Below are positions 1 through 11,669 of a DNA stretch of 64,000 nt, in pieces (within the stretch, counting starts at the first letter, position 1; each line of letters starts with the position of its first letter). The notes beneath the pieces are model-generated. The model made no database searches and was not told the DNA's origin. It saw nothing but the letters and a program-made list of their open reading frames with translations. This DNA comes from Siniperca chuatsi (Eukaryota; Chordata; Actinopteri; Centrarchiformes; Sinipercidae). The DNA is taken from assembly GCF_020085105.1 (NCBI RefSeq), contig NC_058043.1, positions 20,046,667 through 20,110,666 on the forward strand. The letters run 5' to 3'. The translations under genes were made by a program, and so were the position numbers.

Positions 1-2835
1 TAAGAGTTTAGAGAGTCGTTTCCCAGATGCCTCAAACATTTGTCACTTCAAATGTGACAGTCGTGACCACAAGGGGCAGAACTAAATTTCTGATATCATA
101 AATCTATGTATGATAATTACTGTGTGTTTAACATGTTTGTTTACATCCCCTTTAAACTGACGATATCTTCAAGGGACTCCATTGCATCGGCTCCCTTGGA
201 ACATGAAACTGCCTCTGGCTTTGTAATAATGTTTACCACAACCCGCTGACAGCCTCGGACCCTCCTTTATCACACAGATGATGACACATCCTGTTCTGTG
301 GTCAGTATTCACATTCAGCTGTGATCACTATCTATGGCCCAAATGTTCCAATCTGCAATGTCTTTCCTGCAGCACTGCCTGCTTCACATGTGATTATCAG
401 TCTGTAGCTGACATCTCTCCTAACTATACTGCATATCTAATCCTCTGATCCCAGACATACATTGCCAACTGTATATTTAAACACACGTTGTCATCTCTCT
501 GTTGTTTGGACACTGAGCAGCATTAATCTATCAAGATCTCCACCAAACACACAGTTAGCTTGAATAGCTCTGTTCATTTTATTAATATCTTTTATCACCG
601 TGCTTTGTAGTCTTGTTTTCACGTGTAAATCTGTTTGCTCTGTTTTCATTTTAAAGCACTTTGTAACTTCTTTGAAAAGTGGTGTGTTTATTTATTACTA
701 CTCGCCATAGTCTCACTGTGCCTTAAACACAAGTAAAGAACAGCTGGATCAATTAATCAGCCTATCAGATCAATATTCGCTGACTCATTCTGGAGAAATT
801 CTAGAGATTTTAAACATCAAGCTTTTACTTAAACTGTTCATTTCTTGGAAAAGACAGTTGCTCCAATCGTTTAAAAAGTAAATAATAACTTAGAATTACC
901 ACAAAGCCTCCTATTCTGAAAAAAGTTTAGATGAAAGCCATGATGTTGACTGTAAATGTGTGCTTCTACAGCTGCAGCTCCTTATCACTTATTTCACTTT
1001 AACACCTTTAAACAAAAGACTTTCTGCTCCGCTGGCTGTAGATTTGTGTTGAAGGAAGACAGGAACGGGTTAAAAACACATGTGAGGCAAAGAGTGTGTG
1101 CTTTTGTTAGACATCAACACAGATATCATAAACAACAGGCATTCATAATGTTTTTTATGACTTTTATTTTTAAACATTTTCTGGAGATAATGTTTATTTC
1201 ATAATGCAATTCAGCAGACAACTCCACTGCTCCTCTTTGTGCTGGTGGAACAGGCGCCTGTTTATCTAATAACAGACAGTAGACAGTCTCCTCTCAGACA
1301 GTTATGTGACAGATAGTGTTGTGATTCTGTGAAAGGTGGATGTATTGAATCTATTGCAATGCAAGCTGTCCCCACTGTCCCGACCCCGGAGAGTCTTTGT
1401 TCTGTTTATTAGCATCTTGTGACATCATGCGTGAGAAGGTGAAACACACACACACACACACACACACGGTTTCTTACATGCAGTAATTGTTTTTCTTTTC
1501 TCCATCAGCCGATGGATATCAGCACGTGGCCTCCACGTCACATGAGTATCAGCACCTTGGACAGCAGCTTGTGTCCGTACGCTGCCTGCTGTGGATGGAG
1601 CTCATCTCTCTTCTCATCTGCTGCACGGAGGGAGGATGTTTTTTTTAAATAATCTGTAACTAAATAAGTTTGTGCTGTTGAGCCTGAAAACCAACTAAAA
1701 ATCAAGTTTTAACATCCTGGAGATCCTGGACGCATCGCTGCAGCTTTCCATGTGGAGAGGCATTTTATTGTCCCACAGATTCATGCCGGCATGCCATGAT
1801 TTAATTTGGTGAAAATATGATGATGATGATGTGTTTTTAACAACCCGGAAAGGACAGTTGCAGTCTCCTGTCGGCTCACTCTGTGGTTGTGCAGGAATCC
1901 ATATATCTATCATCCTCCCCGCTCTTCCTGATTTGTGGCGCAGAGATGGTTGGGGGAAAGCAGCGAACTGGCGTTGCAAGTTGTCAGTGAAATGGATTTT
2001 TTTGTTGTTGTTGTTCATCATATATTTTTCTTTCGTATCCATCTCTAACATGCAAGGCGGCGAGATTGGAACTTTGTAACTGGGTCGTCGGACCTGCTTG
2101 GGGGGGGCGCTCGATCTACCAGCCAAAAAAAAGAGGCTACAGCGAGGAAGAAGAGGAAACTAGTGAACTGATGGATGCCACTGCGAGACAACAAAGGGTA
2201 CACTTGTCACCTCGTGTAATTTCACCTCCCCTTTTAGGTACCCTAAATGTGAAACTCATATATAAATGGGCTTTAATTTAGTTGTTAATAGGATTTATTA
2301 ATCCTCAAACAGCCTCACTGGTTCACCGCCTGAAGAAGAATAGACACCAACATATTGTTGGATTTAAAACACCAAGAGGACCAGTTTGAACCTCGGGATA
2401 CTCCTAAACAGCCGGACTGAACATGTAGGCATGAGAGGATGCTGTTGGACCCCTCTGATTTTAATGTTGGTGCCTCACAGTTCGTGGCTTGCAAGTCTCC
2501 ACTCAATCCCGACAGAAAACGCCTCTGTCCATGAAAAAAAGTCCTTCCCTATTGGCTGGATGGCGGTGCACATGCTATAACAACAGGATATGCAGAGAGC
2601 TCTGGGCTAAAAGCCTATAATGTTTTCCTCGTGCTTTTTCGACCGAGATCTGTATTATATTTAATTTAAGGCTGTGAACTGTCTACTTGAATCAACTGGT
2701 TCAGATGCCATAATAATAATAATAATAACAATAATAGTTATAATAATGATAATGAATAATGGACCTGCCACAGTCAAGCTGAAGGCTGTTTTGTTTCACA
2801 GAGCACTTGTGCCTGTGTAGTAAAGCTGCTGAAGA
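1..2835 (+). other. Upstream region and probable 5' UTR of marchf9
   Basis: No supported gene. The first 1.4 kb is AT-rich with no long reading frame. Around 640-690 there is a short tail resembling the 3' ends of teleost retroposons (a 'aaagcactttgtaac' block followed by AT-rich sequence), too short to classify. From about 1500 the sequence is richer in CpG and probably holds the marchf9 promoter and 5' UTR, but I cannot fix a transcription start. A short AT-rich run of TAA-type trinucleotides lies at about 2710-2760. Small reading frames here on both strands look like chance. Confidence 0.5.
1443..1468. repeat. (CA)n microsatellite
   Basis: An uninterrupted dinucleotide run of about 12 CA units, read directly, lying upstream of marchf9. 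Confidence 0.9.
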
Positions 2836-5800
2836 ATGTTCAAGTATCGGATCCGAATGTTTTTCAATGAACTCAAAGTGTTGCTACTGATGCGCTCTGG
2901 ATCAAGCAGGAGGACTGATGCAGGCACAGACCCGGACACGCAGACCAGGATGCGAGGGCTCGCTATAGGGGGCTGTGGTTGGCCGCCGTTGAACTGCTCT
3001 CACCGGGACGATGAGGAGGAATATTACGGCTCTGACCCCCGGCCACGCAGCCTGGCATTTGAGGATGAAGAAGGAGCCAAACCCCAGGGAGGAGGCCTGG
3101 AGGCTGCGTCTCTCCCGAATCTCTCAGAGAGCGGGATGCGATCACCGCAGTGCCGGATCTGCTTCCAGGGGCCGGAGAAGGTATAGTTAAATAATAAAAG
3201 GTACTGTGGGTTCCTGTGCTTTAAGCTAGCCTACTCAGTAGGACACTGGTGCCCACGAGCAAACCCGTAGGCACCTCAGCAGCACAGGTGCTTGCTGGTT
3301 GAAGGGGCCTCAAACCACGTGGTGCTCAGCTGTAGGAAGTCTGTTCAAGCAGGTCATGAGGCCATGTTCACTACTCCACTGCTGTTTGATTAAATAGGCC
3401 TACTAAAATATGTGAATGTGAAAATTAATTAAAGGAAAACAAACCCAGTGGGCAAAGCTCAGAAAATACATTCAGATGCAAATAGTTATTTGTTGAGAAG
3501 TTTACCTCTTTGTCCATGTCAGTTTGGAGCTCAGGTTATAAATGTGTAGTCTAAGATAACCCTGATGACATCACCATGACATCATCAGGGTTATTTTTCT
3601 CAGAGCTGACAAAAGTCCTCCTGAGCCAGAAGAAGGGTAATAATAGTCCTCACAAGTAAACTGATATTCATGTGTAAAATCAGTGGAGTGCTGCTTTAAG
3701 CTGTTTAGTTGTGCGAACAAATGCAGTTTTAAATTCTCATGATGAACATATGTGTCATTATACATCGATACCAAACTGTTTCAAATATCTGTAAGTGTGC
3801 ATCAAGTCTGCTCAGATGCAAAGTAAAAATCCAGTGGGCAGACGAAGGGTGTCAGTTAAGAATAGGCTGGAGAGAAGCAGGAGGAGCTTTGCATTTACTA
3901 TGTGAACCAGTGAAGTCCTCACAGTAGATTCAGCATCTGATGCACAAAATTAGGCCATTTTAAAAAAGCAATGAAGAAAGGTTTCAGAGAATGATTCCTT
4001 GACATAAAAGACATTTATACTCATTATTATTCCGAGGGATTTGAGTGAGGATGGCAGTAAGAGTTCAATAACTTGCTGAGGGACTCTTCAGTACTAACCA
4101 TTAATAGAGGGATCAAACCGCTGATCATCCCTTTGGGCTACAGGAAGGTCACATAAAGTACAGCTTAAGTATCTCCTACCCACTCGAAGGAGAACAGAGG
4201 GGAAGCACAGAAAGTAAAGTTCTAATATTTTTCAAATGTTTACGTCATTCTTGTCCAAGACGACCTGAGCGTGTCAAATCTAGTGGATGAAATCAACCTT
4301 GAAGAGACAGACTTTGCTAGAGGACTTGGAAAGTTCTCATTTCCCCTCCAGATATGCAACTAATTAAAGACCTAGCACATCACCTAGAGTCAGACAGAAA
4401 ATAAAGTGAGATGTGCGAGAGCCTTGACAGTCCAAAGGGGCCTTAGGGAGTCTCGTACTGATAACAGAAAACCTGAGCCAGATGTCCTGTGATTGCTTTT
4501 GAGGCTACAAGAAAGTGACACAAGAGAAGCAAACTGTATCCAGATGAAGGCGTTAAGCAGCAGATAGTCAAATGTCTCAAAACAACTATACCAAATACTC
4601 TCCCTTAATTACATTTTTATTCATGTTTTGAATGTCTGCAGGTCAAGATATATAAAGGCATGTGTATCCTTTGACTGGTTATTATATCCACTGAACCTAT
4701 CAACCACTGACATGTTCCTCAAGACAGCACATAACTGTATATTCATGATGAGTATGTGGTGCTTGAAATATCTTTGTAATAAATAGGTCCACTCACTTTT
4801 ATACCCTAATTAGTCCTAATTAAATGGGGGATCAACCGCCAAAAGCTTTTTCAGGAACTGTGGCCTGTATCGATTCCAGCTATTTCTGCAAGTGTGTCAC
4901 ATTGGGAGCTGATCATTGCTCCAAAAATCTCATCCCAAATGGGCAAGCAAACTGCAATCAGATGAATTCACAATTTTTTTGTGAAACTCCTCATAGACAT
5001 ATTACAATTGTGAAAAACCTGTTAGAGATGCTGTAAGACAGAAGATGGAGAGCCAGCCTAAGATGGTTCTGAAAAGAGAAGTTGGAGATACTGGATCCTA
5101 CGGATATGTACACTACTGATGGAGACAATTCAACACTGTGAGGTTGCCTGCAGAGAATGATGCATATGTAGGGATGACAGATAAATTGAAAGAATGATTA
5201 GTTATTTTGTTCATGAGTTCCATATTACTGCATCAAGCAGAGCACAAATGTATGAGAGTTAGTTTTATCACATAGTTGACTATAAAATATGCCTTATAAA
5301 ACAGACCGACATCACACAATCTCAGAAAATTGTGTTACAAAGTGCAGCTCTGGTTTGTTCCAATGAACTCAAAAGGACCATAAAAATAGCAGTCAGTTGA
5401 CAATGGAAGTGAACACTAAGTGTATCAGGGATGTGGGAGCTTTGATTTTACCACCTCAGCTTCTCTTTGCTAACCAGAGACAATGAACCAGGAAAAAACA
5501 TCGACTGGATCTGTAGATATCAGATGAGTTAGCTTCATCACATTTTAACTGTAACAAAACCAGACACAGTTTTGACGGAATGAAGATCTGTAAGACCTGT
5601 AAACATCAACATATACAGTAGATCTAGCAAACCTGGGCAGATCTAGGAACCCAACAGAAAGCTTATCAAATATACACAGTGGATTCATGGCAGAACTATA
5701 CAGTCGTCAAAGCTTTAATGCCAACAGAATTAAGGGTTACAAGAACACTACATATATTGTAGATAATAAAACCATTGTGAAATATTGTTACATTTGTGAC

Positions 5801-8800
5801 ATACCCATTTATCATTATTTGTAGTTTGTCATTATTATTTTATATATAATTTTTCCTCAAATCTTTCTTTACTTTGCCGTAATGATGTCATCCTTTCTAA
5901 ACGTATTATACCATTTGCATACATACAGTATAGTTTCACATTGACTATATCTGTTGGTGCTTGCTCCAAGCTATTAACTATCTTTTTTAATCCATTGCCA
6001 TCTTCATGACAGAAACAACTGCAAATACAATTCCCCTCAAACAACACTGTACCTTCAGTAGATAAAATGTGACAGTAACATTGTCAGGGCTGGGGATTTC
6101 CAAGTTGGGCCATTCATGATAAAGATCTTTATCTTTATTTTTTACTGTCATCTTCACCAAATCAAATTTTGTAACAGGCAGATTCAATAACAGTTTCAAC
6201 ATCCAGCAGCCTCGGTGAATGCTGTGTGTCCCATGCACCTGCTTCGTGTGTCCTGCAGGGGGAGTTGTTGAGCCCTTGTCGCTGTGCTGGCTCTGTGCGC
6301 TGTACTCACCAGTCCTGCCTTATCCGCTGGATCAGTGAGAGAGGCTCCTGGAGCTGTGAGATCTGCTACTTTAAGTATCAGGTCCTGGCCATCAGCACCA
6401 AAAACCCACTGCAGGTACAGAGTCTCTCTCTCTCTCTCTCTCTCTGTCTGTCTTCATCTTTAATGTTCGCTGTGGAAAACAAACATTTCAAGGAGCTATA
6501 GGAATAAAATCCTTGACACTAGACTGCCAGGCTATATGGCAGAAAGCCATGCACAAGCTTTATGTTGCCAGATTAGAGTGAGTGATTGGCAGAAAAGCAT
6601 ACTAATCACATTAGTGGTCACTGATCTTGAGGTGAATGTAATGGCATACAGTAGAGGCCATGCAGTGTTTACATCACCACCCCCAGAGAGGCATTTTGGC
6701 CTGATTTTGTCCAGTCAACATGCACTGATTCCCAACAAGAAGCTCATTAGCTTCACATTGCTGTCGGCAGATAAAGAGCGAGTAGCCCGTCTAAATTTTC
6801 ACAGAGTTATTTATACTGGTTTTTTATGGAGAAACGGAGGAGAAGAAAGTGATGGGGAACTTATAGGAAGATGCCAAGAACACACTTATGAGACACTGCA
6901 CATTTCAAAGAGTTGGCGCGTGATTTATCCAAAGTGCGTGTGGCACATGGACGGTAGAGAAACAGACAGTATCGCCAAATGATTTTAGCCTCTCAATGCT
7001 GGAACAGAGATGTTATCAGATGAAATGCTCGTTCCCTCAGTTGCAAGACAATCCCTGCATCTCTGAATGAACATTATGAATAGAATATTTTTGGAGAACA
7101 GATGTGATGTAGTATTTGTGAAATGGCTTAATCCATTGAGAAATTCTCTAATTTACTTGATTAATAGTTTGTATTATCTGTGTAAAAGCCTGAGCAGCAG
7201 AGGCTCAGTGAGGCTCTGCAGCGACTGCATGTAGTTAGTGAACGACAAAGCACTGTACTTGATGGTGTAGAGCTTCACACTCGGAAACCCAGAGTGAATC
7301 GGGGCAATAAAGCATTTTTCTCACAGAAGTCAGTCAGAAGCAATTTTAACATACACTGTCAAATACTGGCAGTTGAATTAAATTAAACCCAACACTGGAA
7401 CCACGCTGCCACGGCAGACAGAGCTAGCTGGCAAACAGACTATCTAGACGTCACTGTACATCAACAGTGAACCTTGATGGTAAAGTCAGTGAAGCTTCAG
7501 TATGTTTGATCTTATATACAAGTTATTACTGAGTCTTCACAGCAAGCTTTCTTAAAACCAACACAAACCTAGCAGTGGGGGAGACAGCAACACCTGGTGT
7601 GGACAGTGAATCAACTTTCTTTGTAAGAGGAATGTTATACACATAACATCTCAACAAGCTGCTTCAGCATTACTTTGTTTCATTATATATTTGTTGAATA
7701 CTGAAAACAGTTGGAGTCAAACCAGCAGGCAGAATGCAACCAAAAATAAAAATGAAAGACTTAAGATAGACATTTTTATGGAATTTATCCTGCGTTGAAG
7801 CGTGTTGAAGTTAGTGATTTAGGACTATCCTCAGGTTTAGTTTCCAACCTGCATGACATTCCATGTAAAGACCACTGATCACACCGAACCTATAGAAAAC
7901 ATTTGGGAAATATGTGTTGGGGTGAAACGCGCCTACTTGGATGTGCGGTGCTCTTTAGAGACACATCTTTGTGCAACAACTCGATTTACAAAGATTTTGT
8001 CAGAAACTGAGACAAACACACATTATCTCACATAATCAAGAAACATTTTGCAATCTACACCTACAGTACAGAGTTTCAGTCCATGTTTGTGTCTCACTCT
8101 GTCTTTTCTAGTGGCAGGCCATCTCTCTGACTGTGATTGAGAAGGTGCAGATTGCTGCCATTATCCTGGGCTCTTTGTTCCTCATCGCCAGTATCTCCTG
8201 GTTGGTGTGGTCCTCTCTCAGTCCTTCAGCCAAATGGCAGCGGCAGGACCTTCTCTTCCAGATATGCTACGGCATGTATGGCTTCATGGACATAGTTTGT
8301 ATAGGTAAGACACAGATACCGAGGCTGCCATGTTGACTATTTCACAGGGGGTTGTTGTGGATATTATAATTATTATTAAGTTTCATTGTCACTTTGACTT
8401 TATCTTACATGTCCATAATTTCCTAATAATTTCACAGAAAGAATAATGTAATTTGGTACTATTTATCAGGAATATAGAGACAGTGTTTAATGGTATACTT
8501 ATGATGTACTTCACTTAATTGCTGTCTAGAGAGTATTTTAGTCAGTGCACAACAGGTCAGCTGAGGATGCAAAAGTGGGCAATTTGTCTACAAGCAAGCA
8601 TATAATTAAACATATATGAAGAATAACATTTACATTAATAAAAGAATATTGAATGAATATTAACTTGGGTTTAAATAGTGCAGTTCTTTCAAGGGAACTC
8701 CTGTTTTCCCTATAATTAGTACCAAATTACATAGTTAGTTTCCAGGAAGCTACTTAAGGAAATCATTAGAAAATTAAGAGACCCGTAAATAAAGTGTTAC

Positions 8801-11046
8801 CAATTTGGCTTTTCAATTAACACATCTTTTCAGCAATGCTAGCTGCTCTGTGAGGCTGTACTAACTGTCGGCACAGCATGCTAACAATCACAATGCTGAC
8901 ATGCTGACGTTAAGCAGGTATATATACAGTGTAAACAAAATCCCCCTCTAACCCCCTGTGGGATGGTTTGTGTCATCCTCAATCTCTACCAGAGGCCTGG
9001 GAGTTTGAGGGATCTGCGCAGTATCTTAGCTGTTCCTTGGACTGCACTCTTCTTGACAGAGACTTCTGATGTTGGACCTGGAATCTGTTGGAGCCACTCT
9101 CCCAGTTTGGGAGTCACAGCTCCGAGTGCTCCGATTACCACTGGCACCACTGTTGTTTTTACTCTCCACATCTTTTCTAGCTCCTCTGTCAGCCCTTGGT
9201 ATCTTTCGAGCTTCTCGTGTTCCTTCTTCTTGATGTTGCTGTCACTCAGGATTGCTACATCTATCACCACTGTCTTCTTCTGTTGTTTGTCGATCAACAC
9301 GATGTCCCCGCTGTTATATGCTGAACTGTCTCAGGGGCATCTTTGCACAGTCCGCTCCTGGGGTCCTGTCTGGTAGGATTTTTTGATATCAGCCACTTCT
9401 TCTATCTGTCGGTGGTACATGCCATGCCGGGGCTTGTCTCTCCACGATGGTTTATCTTCCTCCTCCTCCTCATCGTCCTCGGGTTTCTGCTGCCTGAGGT
9501 TATTTATTTAGCTGTTTGTCATTGGGGGCCATCTTCTTGATGTACTCCTGGTTCTTTGTTGTTTCATCCTGGACAGTGGTTCTGACACTCACTAGTCCTC
9601 GGCCGCCTTCATTCCACTTAGTGTACAGTCTCAGGATGCTGGATTTGGGGTGAAACCCTCCATGCATTGTGAGGAGCTTCCTTGTCTTGATTATCAGTGG
9701 CCTCTATCTCCTCCTTTGGCCAGTTTATTATACCAGATATTATATCTGATGACTGGCAGGGCGTATGTGTTGATGGCTCGGATCTTGTTCTTCCCATTGT
9801 TCTTCCCATTCAGCTGACCTTTCAGGACCTGCCTTACTCTGTGTAGGTATTTGGCCGTGGCTGACTTCATTGCCGTTTCCTCATAGTTTCCGTTTGCCTG
9901 CAGGATCCCAAGGTATTTGTAGCTGTCCTGAACATCTGCAATGTTGCCTTCAGGTAGTTCAACCCCCTCGGTTCTAATCATTTTCCCTCTTTTGAAAATG
10001 ATTCATGGCATTTGAACCTCATGGTGGCGCCAGAGAAGAAGTCAGGAAGTCACCAAAGTTAATACCTGGGCATCAAGAATATCTTAACCAAATTTCAGTA
10101 TAATCCATTTAATAGGTGTCAAGACATTTCACTAAAAGCCAAAAATGTCAACGTGCTGGTGGTGCTATAGAAGAAAAATCAGGTGATCAGTGAAGTCTGT
10201 AGAATTCATCCTCTGGAAACCATGAACGTCTGTGCAAAATGCCATGGCAATCTATCCAATAGTTGCTGAGATGTTTCAGTCTGGACCAAAGTGGTGGACC
10301 GACCGACTGACAGACCAACACTGCCATGCCGCTAGCATGGCTGAAAGTACCTTGTTATCTTCCTTGCTATCATTAATATGATCTCTTTCTCAAAGCATAT
10401 TGGAGATAGTTTACATATACATTAATACAGTGAATGCATCCATTTGCATATTTGTTCATTCTAAGCATACGGACAAATTAAATAATAACATTTGTGCTGC
10501 ATGAGTATATTTTTTGCGTTCTGTCTCTGCCTTTTTTTTTGTGAAGGGATTTTTATCAACACGTGTTTCTCACCAGTCTAAAATACCCACAAACAAGTCC
10601 GCTTTTTATTCTTATTAACTCTATTAGTACTAATTTTTAGTACTTCCTGATTCTTATTGAACAAGCAACTGTTTATATATAACCTTGTTTCCTGCCCCCG
10701 ACCTCCCCTTTGTCCTTTATGCCCAGGCCTTATAATCCATGAAGGATCGTCTGTTTACCGGATCTTTAAGCGTTGGCAGGCGGTGAACCAGCAGTGGAAA
10801 GTGCTGAATTATGAGAAAGCAAAGGACTTAGGTGACCCCATCAGTTCCAGCAGTAAAGGCTCTGGTCGAGTTGAAAGGAACTCTTCTCACACTATCACAG
10901 ACAGCGGCCGGAGGGCGACTCGACATGTCAGGACTATTCTCAACCACCACTGTGGCTACACTATTTTGCACATCCTCAGCCAGTTAAGACCCAACAACCT
11001 GCACCGTGCCAACCAAGAGGTGGTCATGAGGGTGACCACCGTATGA
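2836..11046 (+). CDS. marchf9: marchf9, membrane-associated RING-CH E3 ubiquitin ligase 9
   Basis: Four coding exons: 2836-3180, 6259-6414, 8112-8304 and 10727-11046 (1014 nt, 337 aa). All junctions are GT-AG and the phases close. MARCHF9 is a membrane E3 ligase of the trans-Golgi and endosomal system that ubiquitinates surface receptors for lysosomal sorting. The RING-CH zinc ligands are visible as C106, C109, C122, C124, H132, C135, C148 and C151. Two membrane segments follow in exon 3 and at the exon 3/4 join (near [14 protein letters not shown] and [12 protein letters not shown]). The last residues MRVTTV form a class I PDZ-ligand type end. The N-terminus ([15 protein letters not shown]) and the [15 protein letters not shown] block match MARCHF9 rather than its paralogue MARCHF4. 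Length is close to human. Intron 3 carries a LINE nested in a DNA element. Confidence 0.94.
3429..3699. mobile_element. TTAA-bounded MITE with hairpin core (marchf9 intron 1)
   Basis: A 271-bp block starting TTAAAGG and ending CTTTAA, so both ends carry TTAA, the target typical of piggyBac-like elements. Its core (about 3556-3593) is an inverted repeat: ataaccctgatga is followed after a short spacer by its near-perfect complement. The composition resembles repeats I recognise from perciform fish. No coding capacity. Family assignment is inference. Confidence 0.55.
6420..6446. repeat. (CT)n microsatellite at the marchf9 exon 2 donor
   Basis: A pyrimidine dinucleotide run of about 13 units starts only 6 bases after the exon 2 splice donor of marchf9 (exon ends 6414). 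Confidence 0.85.
8827..10349. mobile_element. Non-autonomous DNA transposon, split by a LINE insertion
   Basis: The left arm (about 8827-8945) begins tttcagcaatgctagc and the right arm (about 9995-10349) ends gctagcatggctgaaag, which is its inverted complement with one or two differences. Both arms match parts of one repeat I recognise from many perciform genomes: the left arm has the agctgctctgtgaggctgta block, and the right arm has the 'ggcaatctatccaatagttg' and 'gtggaccgaccgac' blocks. About 1 kb of LINE sequence separates the arms and much of the middle of the consensus is missing. No transposase is encoded. Confidence 0.6.
8950..9990 (-). mobile_element. REL-endonuclease-type non-LTR retrotransposon (R2/R4-like) 3' fragment
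   Basis: Read on the minus strand, 9981-9694 gives the post-RT region (motifs [29 protein letters not shown]). Next comes a stretch with frame breaks, and then 9300-8986 gives the C-terminal end ([48 protein letters not shown]). I recognise this as a LINE widespread in teleosts with a restriction-like endonuclease at its C-terminus. It is 5'-truncated and has internal deletions covering part of the zinc-knuckle/endonuclease region. Where family members read PD before IVLID, this copy reads GD, so the endonuclease is dead. It sits inside another transposon in marchf9 intron 3. The exact clade (R4/Dong/Rex6-like) is uncertain. Confidence 0.8.
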
Positions 11047-11598
11047 GGCTGGGTTATACAGACAAAAGTGCTCTGATGTTTAAGGAGGAGATCAAAGGGT
11101 TGATTGGGATTTAATTAAAAAAATCCTAATCTGCCACATTAACACTGCCGTTAACGTTTAGTCTCATATTTTGCTCGCAGATTCTCCCTGAGCTCAAAGT
11201 GGACAACAAGAAATATTACTCAGATTTGGGCAAAGGGAGAACATTGCAGTTTTATCTGAGTCTTTAAAGACAAAGACTGTGAAAACATGACAAATAAGAA
11301 AAAATGTATACATTTTGAAAAACAAAGAGCTATGATTCTTAAAGCTATTAACCGTTTTTTACCACCATGTTACAAAATGTCATTGAACTGTTTTTTGTTT
11401 TTTTGCTTTCTGAAGAAAACAAAATGAATGTTAAGTTTGATTTAGATTTGAGTTTGATGGTGAAAATGATTGTGCTCCTCCTCATGTGACCACCGTAACA
11501 ACGGCCCCAGCCCCCCTAATTCATTCAATGTATTCCTGAGGGTAATCTGCTAGATTTTCACTTGAAGCAGCATTGATGAATCAGACATTAAAAAGCCC

Positions 11599-11669
11599 AA
11601 TAAAACTTTGAGACATGACACAATTGCTTAAAATAAACCCTTAAAGTACAATTCATGTTTTGTAATAAA
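11599..11669 (+). terminator. marchf9 polyadenylation signals
   Basis: Three AATAAA hexamers lie at 11599-11604, 11634-11639 and 11664-11669, about 550-620 bases after the marchf9 stop codon. Which one is used cannot be told from sequence. Confidence 0.6.

Noticed and set aside
1695-2126. 143-codon minus-strand frame upstream of marchf9
   Set aside because: Antisense to the probable promoter/5' UTR, low-complexity stretches (poly-N, Ser runs) and no known motif.
6536-6982. 148-codon + strand frame in marchf9 intron 2
   Set aside because: No recognisable domain, lies wholly in an intron of a confidently built gene, and the composition is typical of intronic DNA. Probably chance.
8963-9376. 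137-codon + strand frame
   Set aside because: It is the antisense shadow of the LINE coding sequence on the minus strand.
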